15,931 nt of DNA from Clostridia bacterium (GTDB taxonomy: Bacteria > Bacillota_A > Clostridia > Oscillospirales > CAG-272): NCBI GenBank assembly GCA_017632155.1, contig JAGBRZ010000179.1:1-15931 (forward strand). Reading direction: 5' to 3'. The notes under the pieces were generated by a model. The model worked only from the letters and a program-made list of their open reading frames with translations. It did no database searches and had not been told where the DNA came from. The translations under genes and the position numbers were made by a program. The stretch's first letter is position 1. Every line of letters starts with the position of its first letter. Of this stretch, positions 15,224 to 15,931 are shown in pieces.

Positions 15224-15679
15224 ATGGCTAAACAATTATACATAGACGAAAACGGCAACCCGATTGAAGTTAGCGGTACGATAAACACTGCGGAGTTATT
15301 ACCTATTAGTGGCAACGACACGACCGACACGAAAAGTTATATTGACACGGGGTTGAGTGGTTTTAATTGGCTTGGTGCTGGCGATTTTACACTTTCAAAC
15401 TCAACAACAAGTTTTACACTAACACAGGATATGACCAATATTAAAGAAATTTATTTTGGTTTATATCTTAATGTTGGTTCAATCGGTAAGCGTATCAGAA
15501 AATCGCTAACTATTCCTGTTTACGAATTAAAAAATGTTGGTGTTTTCTTTGATGAAATGATAACCACAAATGACAGACTTTACTTTGAGGCGGACTATAC
15601 AGATAGCACGCATTTAGCGGTATCATCAGTAAGCATACCGACAGGCTATACATTTGGGGTTAAGATTTACGTTAGATAA
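15224..15679 (+). CDS. Small AT-rich fibre or receptor-binding candidate
   Basis: 151 residues, function unknown. AAGGGGG (15211-15217) is 6 bases before the ATG. The N-terminal 40 residues (MAKQLYIDENGNPIEVSGTI and on) look like an attachment region with a turn-rich LPISGNDTTDTKSYIDTG segment; the rest is predicted beta-rich (FTLSNSTTSFTLTQ, LTIPVYELKNVGVFF, YTFGVKIYV). The C-terminal 100 residues recall the C-terminal domain of the preceding gene: both begin near a WLG/WTTLG segment, share DSTH, and end in a basic residue after a hydrophobic strand. GC is about 35% in a counted stretch (15361-15420), well below the structural genes (58-62%). The position at the end of the tail operon, after BppU, fits a receptor-binding tip; this is inference. 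Confidence 0.7.
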   Translation: MAKQLYIDENGNPIEVSGTINTAELLPISGNDTTDTKSYIDTGLSGFNWLGAGDFTLSNSTTSFTLTQDMTNIKEIYFGLYLNVGSIGKRIRKSLTIPVYELKNVGVFFDEMITTNDRLYFEADYTDSTHLAVSSVSIPTGYTFGVKIYVR

Positions 15680-15680
15680 G

Positions 15681-15767
15681 ACTAATTCGGCAATCGAGCC
15701 TTGCCAATTCAAAAGGCATAGTCACAGGCATACTGATTGAAACGGTAAGGCTAAACTAATTCGGCAA
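15681..15767 (+). repeat. Direct repeats and competing inverted repeats in the spacer
   Basis: A 13-base direct repeat, ACTAATTCGGCAA, occurs at 15681-15693 and 15755-15767. GGCAA in copy one pairs with TTGCC (15701-15705), extended by AATT/AATT with a bulged C. GCCTTGCC (15698-15705) could instead pair with GGTAAGGC (15744-15751, one G-T), or GCCTT with AAGGC (15713-15717). A short repeat AGGCATA is at 15714-15720 and 15726-15732. The spacer has no gene with a ribosome binding site that I can support. Function unknown: a small structured RNA, a recombination site or a gene remnant are possible. Confidence 0.5.
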
Positions 15768-15789
15768 AACAGAAATTTGATTGAGATAC

Positions 15790-15815
15790 AAAGGGGAGCG
15801 ATCTGCTCCCCTTTT
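15790..15815 (+). terminator. Rho-independent terminator ending the tail operon
   Basis: GGGGAGC (15793-15799) and GCTCCCC (15805-15811) form a perfect 7-base-pair stem with a GATCT loop, flanked by AAA on the left and TTTT on the right that can lengthen the stem. It separates the fibre genes from the following membrane-protein gene, and is the clearest terminator in the window. Confidence 0.88.
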
Positions 15816-15840
15816 CTATTCCAGAAGGGAGGGGAGACCG

Positions 15841-15931
15841 ATGCAAGAAATCATTATTGCTGTGCTCGCATCGGGCGCAGTTTTTTCTTTTGTTCAATTT
15901 ATCATCACGTTCGGCTTTTCAAGAGCTGACA
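15841..15931 (+). CDS. Small membrane protein, holin-like, N-terminal part only
   Basis: The first 30 residues of a gene cut by the window end: MQEIIIAVLASGAVFSFVQF, then a further hydrophobic stretch and Arg-Ala-Asp. A single membrane segment spans about residues 3-25, with no lipobox. GGGAGGGG (15827-15834) lies 6 bases before the ATG. It follows the tail operon terminator, where the lysis genes of such phages usually begin, so a holin or holin-associated membrane protein is the best guess. A different small membrane protein of the same region cannot be excluded, since the rest of the gene is missing. Confidence 0.55.
   Translation, partial: MQEIIIAVLASGAVFSFVQFIITFGFSRAD

Noticed and set aside
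14800..15792. Diversity-generating retroelement (variable and template repeats) at the fibre genes
   Set aside because: The only repeat shared with the spacer region is 13 bases, both copies are non-coding, there is no adenine-specific variation pattern and no reverse transcriptase in the window.

Overview
The window is the late structural module of a tailed, siphovirus-like phage or prophage. All genes are on the + strand and tightly packed, with ATGA or TAATG overlaps or gaps of a few bases, and nearly every one is preceded by a strong GGAGG-type ribosome binding site. The strong Shine-Dalgarno sites, moderate-to-high GC with frequent AGA arginine codons, a tail protein carrying a DADGDGKPDE segment and a BppU-type baseplate protein suggest a Gram-positive host, most likely a gut-type Clostridia (Lachnospiraceae or Oscillospiraceae-like). 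Several neck and tail proteins also recall actinobacterial phages, so the host call is tentative. No integrase, repressor or other lysogeny gene is in view, so temperate or virulent lifestyle cannot be decided.

Layout. 1-154: non-coding leader with a nested inverted repeat ending on the terminase ribosome binding site. 155-2130: packaging genes (P27-like small terminase, large terminase). 2152-5990: capsid genes (portal fused to a MuF-like head morphogenesis domain, S78-type prohead protease, HK97-fold major capsid protein). 6004-6032: hairpin terminator or attenuator directly after the capsid gene. 6063-7954: a small Lys/Pro-rich protein and the neck proteins (connector, stopper, gp10-like, tail terminator). 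7976-11266: tail tube, the G/GT tail assembly chaperones joined by a -1 frameshift, and the tape measure. 11259-15679: distal tail protein, tail-associated protein with a C-terminal S74 autoprocessing chaperone, BppU-like baseplate protein and a small AT-rich fibre or receptor-binding candidate. 15680-15840: repeat-rich spacer and a strong terminator. 15841-end: start of a small membrane protein, probably holin-like, opening the lysis region.

The genes form one assembly line. The terminase packages DNA through the portal into a shell built from the capsid protein, whose N-terminal Delta region is predicted to act as built-in scaffold and be removed by the protease. The neck proteins close the head and join it to a tail whose length is set by the tape measure and whose tip carries Dit, Tal, BppU and fibre proteins.

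No wholly new system is evident; this is a canonical module. The points most worth a second look are a near-perfect internal ribosome binding site and ATG inside the capsid gene at the expected Delta-domain boundary, a complete frameshift cassette (G-run, 6-base spacer, stem-loop with GTGA tetraloop), the structured leader over the terminase start, a cysteine cluster in the portal-MuF fusion, and a sharp fall in GC from about 14.8 kb that suggests exchange of the receptor-binding end.
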